DNA from: a virus
Strand: one strand, 5' to 3'
IMG/VR virus record: IMGVR_UViG_3300021093_000236
Span: 1 to 32,335 of that record
DNA: 32,335 bases
Both the position numbers and the translations under genes were made by a program. Below, piece by piece: positions 14,131 through 21,538 of this stretch. The notes below the pieces were generated by a model that worked only from the letters and a program-made list of their open reading frames with translations, made no database searches and was not told the DNA's origin. Numbering within the stretch: position 1 is the first letter of the stretch; each line of letters starts with the position of its first letter.

Positions 14131-16689
14131 TCAGTTCTTCTCGTCGCTAGAGAACCTCGACGACGAAGCCTTCTTGCCCTTGTGGCCGTTGCGAGCGATC
14201 CGGCGGAGGTCATCCCAGTCGCGCTGCGAATCGCCCTTCGAGTTCCAGTTCTCGATGTTGATCGTCATCTCCATCGCCTGCATCGGCGTGAACATTCCCG
14301 CGCCGGACTCCGCGTCGGCGCTCGCGTAGATCGCGGCCATCGCCTTGAACCCCGACGGGACGTTCGCGAGGTCTTGCCCCCACGAGTCCTCGGTTGTCGC
14401 CTCCTCTCCTCCGCCTCCGCCTCCGCCTCCGCCTCCGTCACCTGCGCCGCCGCCGCTCGTTGCGCCCTCCTCGGCACCGAGAGCGGCGGCTTCCCTTACG
14501 TCGTTGATCATGTCGTCGACGCCAACCGTCGCGCTTCCGTCTCTCGTCAGGTACTCAGCCTTCGTGCCGAACTCACCCATGCCGGGAATCATTCTGATCA
14601 GATCGATGATCGAGTTGTACGCCATGATGAAGGCGTTCACTAACTCCATCGCTCCGTCGACGAGAGGCGTGAAGAAGTACTGGTCGAGCAACCCGATCCC
14701 GATCGTCAGGTAGTCGACCCAGACGAGAATCACGTTTGCGACTAACGTGATGATCGGAACGAGAAGAAGAAGCAACTGAAAGACGCGAATCGAAGGAATA
14801 AAAGTCGCTATGATCAGTCGCGAGAGGATGATGACGATCGGCGCAAGCGCAACGATCGCGTCGCCGATTGTGACGAAGAGTCCGCCGAGGACGACGAGGA
14901 TCGGTTGCAGCGATCCGATGATCACGCCGATGGCGTCGAACAACGGCGTGAGAACTCCGAGCGACTCGATGAGCTTGTCGAGCGAGTCACCGAGAAGCCC
15001 ACCGAGCATCGAGCCGAGCGCGCTTCCGACTCCGGTGCCGGCCGGACCGGCGACCGCCGTTCCGATCGTCGCTCCGGTGACGCCGCCGAGAGCCTGACCG
15101 ACGCCGGACGCCCCGCTCTCGATCGCCGTCATGGCGATGCCGGCCGCTCCGCCGAGCGAGTCGATACCCGAGGAGAGAGCGTCGATACCCGAGGAGAGAG
15201 CGTCGTTGAACTGTTCGAGCGGACTGCGGAGATCGATCGCGCTCTCCGCGAGTGCGCTCGCGGAATCTCCGGCGGCGAGGAACTGTCGATTCATTTCATC
15301 GATGTCGCTCGTCGTCGCATCGACGGCGTCGACGAAGGCGAGTTCGATGACGTCGGCCGGAGCACTGAAGGCGGACCCGAGCTTGTCGAGCACCTCCTGA
15401 ATCGCCGCGTCGGCCTTCTCCAAGTCGACGCCAGCGAGGTTCGCGTCAAACTGTTCCTTCGACACCTCGAACACGCCGCGATCTTCTCGCGTCGCGCGGT
15501 CCTCGGCGGTGTAGATTTTTTCGCTCAGTTCGGCGTCGACCTCCATCGCGACGGTGTTCTCGTCGATGGACTTGATCAGAGCGTCGAACCTCGCCGACAG
15601 CGCCGCCTCTCCGGCGTCCTTCCCTGCCTCGGCGCGCGTGCCCGCACCGGCTGCCTCGACGCTCGCCTGCCCCGCCGCCGTCGTCGCCTTCACCTTCAGC
15701 TGGAGTTGCTCGTACGTCTTGACGAGCGTGTCGGCGTACTTGTTGAAGCCGGGGTCGCCGGTGTAGCCGAACACGATCTCCTGCGGCACGCGACTCAAGT
15801 CACGCGTCATGTCCTGCACGCCGGAGACTACGCTGCTCAGATTCGCGGGCACGAGGCCGAACCGCTTCTCGAAGTCGCGCAGAGACTTCTGCGCGTCGGC
15901 GGTGTCGACGAACATGCGGACCGTCGCCGTCTGCTCCGCCGACAGGCCGGCGGTCATCTTCTCAATCTCCTTTTCCTTCTTGATCTCAGCGAGGCTCTCC
16001 AAGTCCTTCGCTAGCTGATCGCTCATCGCCTGCGCTTCATCGACGAGCTTCTTGTACGCTTCGCGCGCGCGCTCCGCCGACTTCTCGAACTGCGAGGCGA
16101 GCGCCGCGATGGCGGCACCGGCGATGGTGACCGCCGCGAGTAGCGGGCCGCCGCTCCCGAGGCTCTTCGCGACGTCAGCGACCGCGCCGATGACGTCGGT
16201 CATCGCCTGACCTTGCACTCCGAACGCGGACGCGACTCCGCCGACGCTAGTCTGCAAGGTGCCCATCACCTCGTCGACCTTTCGCGCCTTCTCGCCGAGC
16301 ACGCCGTGCGTCTCCGCCGCGCGCGCCGATTCCTGCGCTAGCTTCTCCGCCGCCTTCGCCTGTTCGTTCTTCGCTTTCTCCGCCGCCTTCGCCGCGTCGG
16401 CCGCCGCCTTCGCCGCCTTCGCCGCCTCCTTCTCGGCGGCGGACTCCTCGTCGAGCCTGCCGGTCAACCTTGCGACGGCGGTTGACGCATCCGCGTGCGC
16501 CGTCTTCAGCGCGCGGATCGCGTCCTCGGAGACGTTGCCCGACGCGGTCGCCGCGTCGAGCGCCACCTTCAGGTTCTTCTCCTTGGCGACGAGTTCGTCG
16601 AGCTTCTCGGAGACGGCCTTCATCGCGGCGGCAGCGCCGCTCGCGTCGCCGTCGAACTCCACCATCACGCCGCCAACGCTGACCGCCAT
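14131..16689 (-). CDS. Tape measure protein
   Basis: 852 residues; sets tail length and is carried inside the tail tube. The N-terminal half is coiled coil and very Ala/Lys/Glu-rich (ASGAAAAMKAVSEKLDELVA; AKAAADAAKAAEKAKNEQAK). A long hydrophobic region at about 540-690 (GGAAGIAMTAIESGASGVGQ; IGVIIGSLQPILVVLGGLFV; LLLLVPIITLVANVILVWVD) may insert in the host membrane. The C-terminus has a ten-residue glycine run. At about 1.5 A per residue this predicts a tail near 130 nm. TAGGAGG lies five bases before ATG 16689. It follows the tail chaperones, as in lambda-like tails. It contains two repeats listed separately. Confidence 0.93.
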   Translation of the reverse strand: MAVSVGGVMVEFDGDASGAAAAMKAVSEKLDELVAKEKNLKVALDAATASGNVSEDAIRALKTAHADASTAVARLTGRLDEESAAEKEAAKAAKAAADAAKAAEKAKNEQAKAAEKLAQESARAAETHGVLGEKARKVDEVMGTLQTSVGGVASAFGVQGQAMTDVIGAVADVAKSLGSGGPLLAAVTIAGAAIAALASQFEKSAERAREAYKKLVDEAQAMSDQLAKDLESLAEIKKEKEIEKMTAGLSAEQTATVRMFVDTADAQKSLRDFEKRFGLVPANLSSVVSGVQDMTRDLSRVPQEIVFGYTGDPGFNKYADTLVKTYEQLQLKVKATTAAGQASVEAAGAGTRAEAGKDAGEAALSARFDALIKSIDENTVAMEVDAELSEKIYTAEDRATREDRGVFEVSKEQFDANLAGVDLEKADAAIQEVLDKLGSAFSAPADVIELAFVDAVDATTSDIDEMNRQFLAAGDSASALAESAIDLRSPLEQFNDALSSGIDALSSGIDSLGGAAGIAMTAIESGASGVGQALGGVTGATIGTAVAGPAGTGVGSALGSMLGGLLGDSLDKLIESLGVLTPLFDAIGVIIGSLQPILVVLGGLFVTIGDAIVALAPIVIILSRLIIATFIPSIRVFQLLLLLVPIITLVANVILVWVDYLTIGIGLLDQYFFTPLVDGAMELVNAFIMAYNSIIDLIRMIPGMGEFGTKAEYLTRDGSATVGVDDMINDVREAAALGAEEGATSGGGAGDGGGGGGGGGGEEATTEDSWGQDLANVPSGFKAMAAIYASADAESGAGMFTPMQAMEMTINIENWNSKGDSQRDWDDLRRIARNGHKGKKASSSRFSSDEKN
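14408..14437 (-). repeat. Five tandem CCTCCG units coding for polyglycine in tape measure gene
   Basis: Five perfect copies of the hexamer CCTCCG (GGC/GGA-type glycine codons on the coding strand) give ten glycines near residues 755-770. Simple-repeat expansion or contraction by slippage would stay in frame and only change the linker length. Confidence 0.9.
15160..15201 (-). repeat. Perfect 21-bp tandem duplication in tape measure gene
   Basis: Two identical, adjacent 21-base copies (15160-15180 and 15181-15201) encode two copies of ALSSGID. The identity at every third position suggests a recent duplication; each copy would add 7 residues to the tape measure helix. Confidence 0.9.
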
Positions 16690-16698
16690 CGCCGCCTC

Positions 16699-17172
16699 CT
16701 ACTCGTCGTCGTCGAGGACGATGCCGTCGGGAAGGTACTCCCGCGTCTCTCGCTCTCGCTTCCGTTCGGCGTTGCGCCTCGCTGCCTGACGGAAGCGCAG
16801 GTACTTCTCGAACGGGTCAGCGAGCAACGGATCGTCTTCGTCGACCTCGCCCAACAATGCCTCAGCGGAAACCTTGTGTCCGCCCATCGTGGCGAGGATC
16901 GCGCTGACGATCGTCGCGTGGCCGTAGCGGTGCTCGCGCTCGCGATCGATCGCGCCGGAGACGTAGTCCTCGAACTCGCCCGGCGTGAGCGACCAGCACT
17001 CGTCGAGCGAGAAGCCGAAGCGACCGGCGAGGCCGATCAGCCTTCCGAAGTCGGGCCAGCCGCCAAGGCGTTCGCGTCGTTCAAGCTCGACGTCGTCGAG
17101 GTCGTCGCCGACAGGACCGCCGCCGCCTCCGCCGCGTTCCTGTCTGCGGCGTTGGCGGCGTTGGCTTCCCCC
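16699..17172 (-). CDS. Tail assembly chaperone GT extension, reached by -1 frameshift
   Basis: Second frame of a lambda G/GT-type chaperone. The frame is open from 17244 to the TAG at 16699, one base back (-1) relative to the G frame. It has no ATG or GTG until 16887, well inside conserved-looking sequence. Before that ATG the frame reads GGWPDFGRLIGLAG, then FSLDECWSLTPGEFEDYV, the pattern of T-extensions of phage tail chaperones, and continues to LPDGIVLDDDE. Translation therefore most likely enters from G by -1 slippage. The exact junction is not proven; coordinates given start at the best candidate slip site. The GT fusion would be about 268 residues and would bridge tube protein and tape measure. 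Confidence 0.78.
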   Translation of the reverse strand, partial: GGSQRRQRRRQERGGGGGGPVGDDLDDVELERRERLGGWPDFGRLIGLAGRFGFSLDECWSLTPGEFEDYVSGAIDREREHRYGHATIVSAILATMGGHKVSAEALLGEVDEDDPLLADPFEKYLRFRQAARRNAERKRERETREYLPDGIVLDDDE

Positions 17173-17507
17173 TCGAACATCCGCTCGAAGCTCGACGTCA
17201 GCGCGGTCGAGACGGCGATGGCGAGCGGGGCGACCTTGCGCGGTTCATCGTCGAGCCAAGCGGCCACGCGCTCCGGGGTGATCACGTCGCGCGATCCCTT
17301 GGCGCGTCCCTCGGTCAGCCCGGCGGCGGCAAGCTCGCAGAGAACGTCGATATCGAGCGCCTGAAGGTCGCGCACGGCGTCCTTGATCGGACGACCGAGT
17401 CGCTTCTTTGCGATGCGGTGAGCGTTCATGGTGAAGCGGATCGTGCGAGTCGCGCCGCCGATCTCGATGGTCGACGCGTTCAACGGTGCGGACGGGTTCG
17501 TGTTCAT
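17037..17507 (-). CDS. Tail assembly chaperone G
   Basis: 156 residues from ATG 17507, chosen because GGAGG lies five bases upstream; an upstream ATG at 17540 sits in a terminator-like hairpin. The N-terminal strand pair and following helix (IEIGGATRTIRFTMNAHRIAKKRLG) are typical of phage and gene-transfer-agent tail assembly chaperones, followed by VLCELAAAGLTEG and a helical region ending EPRKVAPLAIAVSTALTSSF. The C-terminus past residue about 112 is low-complexity Ala/Thr/Ser (NAANAADRNAAEAAAV), consistent with a short product that overlaps the -1 frame of the T extension. Lies between tail tube and tape measure genes, as expected. Confidence 0.88.
   Translation of the reverse strand: MNTNPSAPLNASTIEIGGATRTIRFTMNAHRIAKKRLGRPIKDAVRDLQALDIDVLCELAAAGLTEGRAKGSRDVITPERVAAWLDDEPRKVAPLAIAVSTALTSSFERMFEGEANAANAADRNAAEAAAVLSATTSTTSSLNDANALAAGPTSEG
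17166..17172 (-). promoter_or_regulatory. Candidate -1 frameshift site GGGGGAA
   Basis: On the coding strand the zero-frame codons are G GGG GAA. GGG can re-pair perfectly after a one-base backward slip (GGG to GGG); the A-site codon GAA to GGA is imperfect, so this is not a textbook XXXYYYZ heptamer. It is the only long homopolymer run in the part of G where the T frame is already open (17244-17037). Confidence 0.45.
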
Positions 17508-17539
17508 GCCTGCCTCCGCGTCGCAGGCTACACACGACA

Positions 17540-17562
17540 ACGCCCGGCGAGAAGCCGGGCGT
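17540..17562 (-). terminator. Stem-loop between tail tube and tail chaperone genes
   Basis: A perfect 9-bp stem ACGCCCGGC / GCCGGGCGT with a 5-base loop, 35 bases after the tail tube stop codon. On the - strand it is followed by TGTCGTGTG, a weak T-tract, so partial termination is likely. This would lower chaperone and tape measure transcripts relative to the abundant tube protein. Confidence 0.65.
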
Positions 17563-17596
17563 CGCGCCGACGTTCACGGCGAGAGCGCCGCTTGCT

Positions 17597-18043
17597 TCAG
17601 GGCTGGTTGTCGCGAGTGATCGCGCCGGTGCGCTGCACACTCACCGCATACTTGCCGACGTCTCCCTTGTCCATCGACTCCTCGATCGACGTGATGATGC
17701 CGAGGAAGCGAATCTGCTTTTCGGTCGTCGCGTTGCCCTTCGGACGAACGCGAAACGCGCGAATCTGCTTCGAGAGAAACGACGTCCAGAGGTGCTCCTG
17801 TCCGGTCGCGGCCTCGTCGGCGATGATCTCGAAGCTCATCGTCCCGCCGTCAAACGTCGGCAGGTATTCCTTGGATCCGCCGCTGTCGTTGTTCGTGCAC
17901 TCAGCGGTATCGAGACTCGTCGAAAACTTCGGACTGTTGCACTTCTCGACGTCAACGTATGTCGCGGTCGTGACGTCCGTCGATGCCGCGTTCGACACGG
18001 CGACCTCTGCGACTCGGGCTGCGAAACTTCCTGCTGTGGGCAT
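17597..18043 (-). CDS. Major tail tube protein
   Basis: 148 residues. The pattern FDGGTMSFEIIADEAATGQE, HLWTSFLSKQIRAFRVRPKG and KQIRFLGIITSIEES, ending YAVSVQRTGAITRDNQP, is characteristic of siphovirus tube proteins that stack as hexameric rings. GGAGG lies five bases before ATG 18043. It is followed by a hairpin and then the chaperones, the standard tail gene order. No C-terminal Ig-like domain is present. Confidence 0.88.
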   Translation of the reverse strand: MPTAGSFAARVAEVAVSNAASTDVTTATYVDVEKCNSPKFSTSLDTAECTNNDSGGSKEYLPTFDGGTMSFEIIADEAATGQEHLWTSFLSKQIRAFRVRPKGNATTEKQIRFLGIITSIEESMDKGDVGKYAVSVQRTGAITRDNQP

Positions 18044-18044
18044 G

Positions 18045-18401
18045 TCAACCTCCTGCGCCGAACGGCGACGTCTCAGCGTTGCACGCGATGCATAGCCACG
18101 CTAGGCCACCGGCCTCTCTCATGCCGCCGACCCGTCGACACGACGGGCAGGCGTCTCGCTCGTGAGGCGCCCGGTACGCGACGCGCATCGGGTCGGCTTG
18201 TGCGAACGAATCGAGTCCCGCGTTGGCGAGCGCCTGCTCGCGCGCGTTCGCAGCGACGCGCGGGCCGGCGACGAGGACGAGGCGGATCGACAGCGCATCG
18301 TCGTCCTTGACCTCGTACGCCTCGACAGCGAGGTCGCCGGAGCGAACATCGTCGAGCGCCTTGCCAACGAGGGCGATCGCCTGTTCGTCGAGGAGCCTCA
18401 C
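18045..18401 (-). CDS. Zinc-ribbon protein of the neck/tail region, unknown function
   Basis: 118 residues from a GTG that overlaps the tail terminator stop (GTGA). The N-terminal 80 residues are helix/strand mixed (LLDEQAIALVGKALDDV, LSIRLVLVAGPRVAA). The C-terminus has a four-cysteine zinc ribbon: CPSC at 85-88 and CIAC at 104-107. Such a protein is not part of the usual tail gene set. Its position between tail terminator and tube gene suggests a tail completion or assembly role, or a nucleic-acid-binding moron; the sequence does not decide. Confidence 0.75.
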   Translation of the reverse strand: MRLLDEQAIALVGKALDDVRSGDLAVEAYEVKDDDALSIRLVLVAGPRVAANAREQALANAGLDSFAQADPMRVAYRAPHERDACPSCRRVGGMREAGGLAWLCIACNAETSPFGAGG

Positions 18402-18832
18402 GGCAGCACCTCGGAGACGACGTCGAACGTCTCGATGAAGTACTCGGCCTCGTCGTCACCGGGGCCGACGTAGGACGGCAGGCCCATCGTCGCGCGCACG
18501 TCGACGATCGAGACGCCGCCAACGACGCGTCGCCCGCAGAGGTGCAGCGCGTCGTGGATGCGGTACGCGAGCGCGCGCGCCGCCTCGTACGACGAGCGCG
18601 ATCCGCGCACGGTGACGGTCACGGACGCCGTCGGGCGCGGTCCGTCGTTCGTCCAGTCGGCGATGCCGCCGCTCGCCTGCACGAAGACCATCGGCACTCC
18701 GACGTCCTGCTGCGTGCGGATCGGACCAGCGAGCGCGGTGCGCGCCGAGGCCGGCGACGTGACGATGTCGGCGGGCAGGAGCGTCGCGAGGAGCGACAGG
18801 ATCGCGGCCTCGAAGTCGGGCGTCGTTGCCAT
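18398..18832 (-). CDS. Tail terminator / minor capsid protein
   Basis: 144 residues. It matches the pattern of phage tail terminator or minor capsid proteins: PMVFVQASGGIADWTNDGPR, then SVTVTVRGSRSSYEAARALA with YRIHDALH, then MGLPSYVGPGDDEAEYF. These proteins cap the tail tube and form the interface with the head. It lies between the HK97 gp10-like neck protein and the tail tube gene, as expected. The start codon ATG 18832 closely follows the upstream stop codon at 18836. Confidence 0.82.
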   Translation of the reverse strand: MATTPDFEAAILSLLATLLPADIVTSPASARTALAGPIRTQQDVGVPMVFVQASGGIADWTNDGPRPTASVTVTVRGSRSSYEAARALAYRIHDALHLCGRRVVGGVSIVDVRATMGLPSYVGPGDDEAEYFIETFDVVSEVLP

Positions 18833-18835
18833 CGG

Positions 18836-19444
18836 TCAGCCTCTCCCCGGCGGCGGTGCTCGTCGCCCTTGTCGTTGTGCTTCGATCGACGCCGCACTCT
18901 CACGCGCGCGCCGCTCACGATTCAGCTGTCGCGACGTCTCGCGTTTCGCGACCGTGCGCTTGCTCTTGCGTCGACGGTATCGCCCGGCAAGCCCTTCGAG
19001 GGCGGCGCGGTTCGCATCGTCCATCGGCTCCGTCGGGTGCATCTTCGGGACATCGCTCAGGCCTTTCCCGGCAGCAAGCATCCCGGCAGCAATGCGCGCG
19101 ATATCGGAGAGCATGGACGATGCATGGTAGTTCACCGCCGTCGACAAGAACTTCCATTCGCCGACGATGTAGTCCTTGTTTATCTGATGAACGTAGACAG
19201 CGTATGAAGCAGAGAAGCCAGCTTCGATGCTGAACTTGTTGCCGCTCATCTTCGGCATCCGAACGTAACGAGAAGAGCGAAGCCATCCGGTGTCAACCGG
19301 GGTGAGCCTCATTGCCGTCGAGATCACGGTGGACGTCGCCATGTAGGTCGCAGCGGCGAGTGCTTCAGGTGCGATCTCTCTGAGGATGGCGATGCGGCTC
19401 TCTACCTCCCCGGCGCCGTGCAGCGTGACAGACTGCTTGAGCAC
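18836..19444 (-). CDS. HK97 gp10-like neck / head-tail joining protein
   Basis: 202 residues. The family core is visible: TPVDTGWLRSS (48-58), SYAVYVHQI (80-88) and GEWKFLSTAV (95-104). The C-terminal 50 residues are an unusual, strongly basic tail (RYRRRKSKRTVAKRETSR) that extends past the usual 110-150-residue length and could contact DNA in the neck. ATG 19444 follows the preceding gene by 9 bases. Confidence 0.82.
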   Translation of the reverse strand: MLKQSVTLHGAGEVESRIAILREIAPEALAAATYMATSTVISTAMRLTPVDTGWLRSSRYVRMPKMSGNKFSIEAGFSASYAVYVHQINKDYIVGEWKFLSTAVNYHASSMLSDIARIAAGMLAAGKGLSDVPKMHPTEPMDDANRAALEGLAGRYRRRKSKRTVAKRETSRQLNRERRARESAASIEAQRQGRRAPPPGRG

Positions 19445-19453
19445 TTTGGCACC

Positions 19454-19795
19454 TCAGAAGTAGACGACGATGAACACCGGCTGGCCCCACTTCGTCGTCG
19501 CGCGGTCGATGGCGATCGGCATCCGCGCCGCGTTCGCGCTCGTCGTGTCGTCGGCAGGATCGCCGCCGATCGACGGGAACCAGAACACGTCGGAGAGCGA
19601 GACGTCGAGCGTGTCCGTCGCCATCGTGTACTCGCTCGTCGTCTCCATCCCGACGGAATCGAGGACGCGCTTGCGAGTCTTCTCGACGCGCGCCTTGATC
19701 GCCGTCGCCGCGCCGTACGTCGGATCGCCCTTTGCATTGCTCCCGCTGCGCTGCTTCCGCGTGACGCGGTGAACCATCCACGACGTGATCCGCAC
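19454..19795 (-). CDS. Putative head closure / head-tail joining protein
   Basis: 113 residues from GTG 19795 with GGAGG six bases upstream. The strand pattern (MRITSWMVHRVTRKQRS, IKARVEKTRKRV, TLDVSLSDVFWFP, ending VFIVVYF) resembles small head completion proteins that sit between the connector and gp10-like genes. Assignment rests mainly on size and position; identity with a particular stopper family is not certain. Confidence 0.65.
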   Translation of the reverse strand: MRITSWMVHRVTRKQRSGSNAKGDPTYGAATAIKARVEKTRKRVLDSVGMETTSEYTMATDTLDVSLSDVFWFPSIGGDPADDTTSANAARMPIAIDRATTKWGQPVFIVVYF

Positions 19796-19807
19796 GGCTC
19801 CCCTCCT

Positions 19808-20497
19808 TCAGGTCGACTGCGTCAGCGCACGGTAGGGTGCGAGCATCGCCGCGATCTCCGCTGGCATCCCGCTCGTCCACGAGCCGTCGCCGCCGACGCC
19901 GTCGCGGTAGGTCACGGAGTAGTTCATCAGCGACTCGCTCGCGACGTCCGCGCCCGCGCCGCCGCGCCGCTGATAGGTCATCGTCGCGAGTTCGATCGCT
20001 GCCTGCTCGATGTCGTCAGGCAACGCCGACGCCAGTGCAGGCTTCGCCGAGAGCGGTCCCTGCGCCGGGGTCCAGTAGCCGCCCGCGTAGGTCACGGCGT
20101 AGAGTTTCTCCTCCGCGCCGGGGCGGAAGGGCTGCGCTACGCCGTACTCCCGCGTCGTCGTCCAAAGCCATCCCGTGCGCCGGTAGATGATGCCGGAGAG
20201 AGCGTCGAGGATGTCGTAGTCCGTGGCTGCGATGGTCGCGCCGTCGAAGGCGATCGACGCGACGGACGCGATCGGGAAGCGCGAGACGATCAAGTCCGTC
20301 GTCCCATAGCCACCGACGTTCTCGACGATGCCTGACGAGTAGTGAAGCTCGCGCCCGCAGAACGAAGAGATGCGCCGCGACGCGCGATTGACGGCGCGGA
20401 TAACGGCGTCGTCGTCGTCGCCGACATCGATCCCGATCTGGCCGCATGCCTCGTCGAGAGTCGTCAGTGCATGGTCGGCAAGGATCGCAGAAGTCAT
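19808..20497 (-). CDS. Head-tail connector protein (gp6/gp15-like)
   Basis: 229 residues. The N-terminal helices (AVIRAVNRASRRISSFCGRE) and the following strand region (YDILDALSGIIYRRTGWLW, VTYAGGYW) with the helical ending LPDDIEQAAIELATMTYQRR are typical of phage connector adaptor proteins that dock under the portal. It lies upstream of the closure and gp10-like genes in the standard order. Confidence 0.85.
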   Translation of the reverse strand: MTSAILADHALTTLDEACGQIGIDVGDDDDAVIRAVNRASRRISSFCGRELHYSSGIVENVGGYGTTDLIVSRFPIASVASIAFDGATIAATDYDILDALSGIIYRRTGWLWTTTREYGVAQPFRPGAEEKLYAVTYAGGYWTPAQGPLSAKPALASALPDDIEQAAIELATMTYQRRGGAGADVASESLMNYSVTYRDGVGGDGSWTSGMPAEIAAMLAPYRALTQST

Positions 20498-20500
20498 CGT

Positions 20501-20671
20501 TCACTCCGTCGGCCACGAGGCCGGGTTCGACATGATGGCGGCGGCGGTCGCCTCATCCGCAACGAGCCACCCGTCGCCGTCGACGGCGGAAATCATGTGC
20601 GCCTTGATCTCGTCAGCATCGAGACGACGACGAGGACGCGACGACGTCGCCGCTGGCGCGGTGCGTGTCAG
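20501..20671 (-). CDS. Possible small protein (31-56 aa), start uncertain
   Basis: Small open frame filling the gap between the connector and the next upstream gene. From ATG 20596 it would be 31 residues (MISAVDGDGWLVADEATAAA and onward, ending NPASWPTE). From a CTG at 20671 that overlaps the upstream stop (CTGA) it would be 56 residues and include the basic RPRRRLDADEIKAH segment. The GGAGG nearest the CTG is 13 bases away, too far, and the ATG has only AAGG. The C-terminal half looks protein-like, but reality and start are both uncertain. Confidence 0.4.
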   Translation of the reverse strand: MTRTAPAATSSRPRRRLDADEIKAHMISAVDGDGWLVADEATAAAIMSNPASWPTE

Positions 20672-20931
20672 GCGCTTGTGTCGTCCTCCGCGTCGTCGAC
20701 GTCGACGGCGGAGATTGCGTGAAGCGAGATGTCGCCACGAGCAACGGCGGCGGGCACGATCTCCGCGCGCATCCCGTACACGTCGCCGGGGAAGTACGGA
20801 GCCGATGCGCGGCGCTGAACGACGACGACGTCACCGCGCGGATTGAGTGCCATGCGGAGGCCGTCGACCTCGACGATAGTGCGCGTTTCGGTTGGCGTGG
20901 ACGGAACGGCTGCGGCTTTCTTCGTTGCCAT
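20668..20931 (-). CDS. Small late protein between capsid and connector genes
   Basis: 87 residues from ATG 20931, chosen for AAGGAG seven bases upstream; the longer frame to 21057 runs through a terminator and was rejected. Features are a Lys/Ala-rich start (MATKKAAAVPS), a beta-rich middle (TIVEVDGLRMALNPRGDVVV) and YFPGDVYGM, with an acidic ending (DVDDAEDDTSA). It is the first gene after a terminator hairpin. No family recognised; a minor head protein is plausible by position. Confidence 0.7.
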   Translation of the reverse strand: MATKKAAAVPSTPTETRTIVEVDGLRMALNPRGDVVVVQRRASAPYFPGDVYGMRAEIVPAAVARGDISLHAISAVDVDDAEDDTSA

Positions 20932-20975
20932 GGTTGGACTCCTTGCCTCTCTTGTACCTTTGCACTCACGAAAGA

Positions 20976-21011
20976 CGAAGCCCGCCGAGCGTTTCCACTC
21001 GACGGGCTTCG
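20976..21011 (-). terminator. Terminator downstream of capsid/decoration genes
   Basis: Stem CGAAGCCCG plus CGAG (20976-20989) pairs with 20998-21011, 13 bp with one mismatch, loop 8 bases. On the - strand it is followed by TCTTTCGT. It comes 21 bases after the stop of the decoration-like gene and would cap the highly expressed capsid transcripts, with partial read-through to the connector genes. Confidence 0.75.
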
Positions 21012-21031
21012 CGCTTACCTGCCGTCGGAGG

Positions 21032-21457
21032 TCAGACCGCGAGGCGATCGAAGCCACCGAGAATCACGTCGGCGGCGGCAGGAGTCGCGGGCGTCGTGCC
21101 GCCGGTGAAGGCGACGACCTCGACGGCGCGAATGTAACGCTTCGCCGGGAGCAGGTCGACCTCGCATTGAACGAGAGCGGCGGTGGCCGTCGTCTTCTGC
21201 GCGATCGCCGCACCGGACAGGTCAGCCCATCCGGTCGCACCGTCAGCCGAGTCTTGGATCTTCAGGTCGTAGGTCTGCGCGGTCGGCGAACCCGTGGTCG
21301 CGCCAGTGTTGGCGACGAGCACGAGGCTGTTTGCCATCGCGCCGCTCTGGAGGCGATCGATGGCCGCGCCGTTGCGCGTGCCGGCGGAGTTAGCGAGGGC
21401 GGGGAGTCCGGCGACCGGAAGGATCTCCGCGCCGATGTTGCTTGCGAGGTAGGTCAT
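21032..21457 (-). CDS. Putative capsid decoration / head stabilising protein
   Basis: 141 residues, beta-rich. The blocks SLVLVANTGATTGSPTAQTY, DLKIQDSADGATGWADLSGA and KRYIRAVEVVAFTGGTTPAT are the pattern of small head proteins found directly after phage major capsid genes. GGAG precedes ATG 21457. Gene order (after major capsid, before terminator) supports a head-surface role, but a tail or internal virion position is not excluded. Confidence 0.72.
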   Translation of the reverse strand: MTYLASNIGAEILPVAGLPALANSAGTRNGAAIDRLQSGAMANSLVLVANTGATTGSPTAQTYDLKIQDSADGATGWADLSGAAIAQKTTATAALVQCEVDLLPAKRYIRAVEVVAFTGGTTPATPAAADVILGGFDRLAV

Positions 21458-21538
21458 GTCTGTCTCCGTTGCGTGTGAGTGAGAGAGAGGGAGGCGACGA
21501 CGGCGACGAGCGTGAACCCGTCGCCGTCGTCGAGTTCG

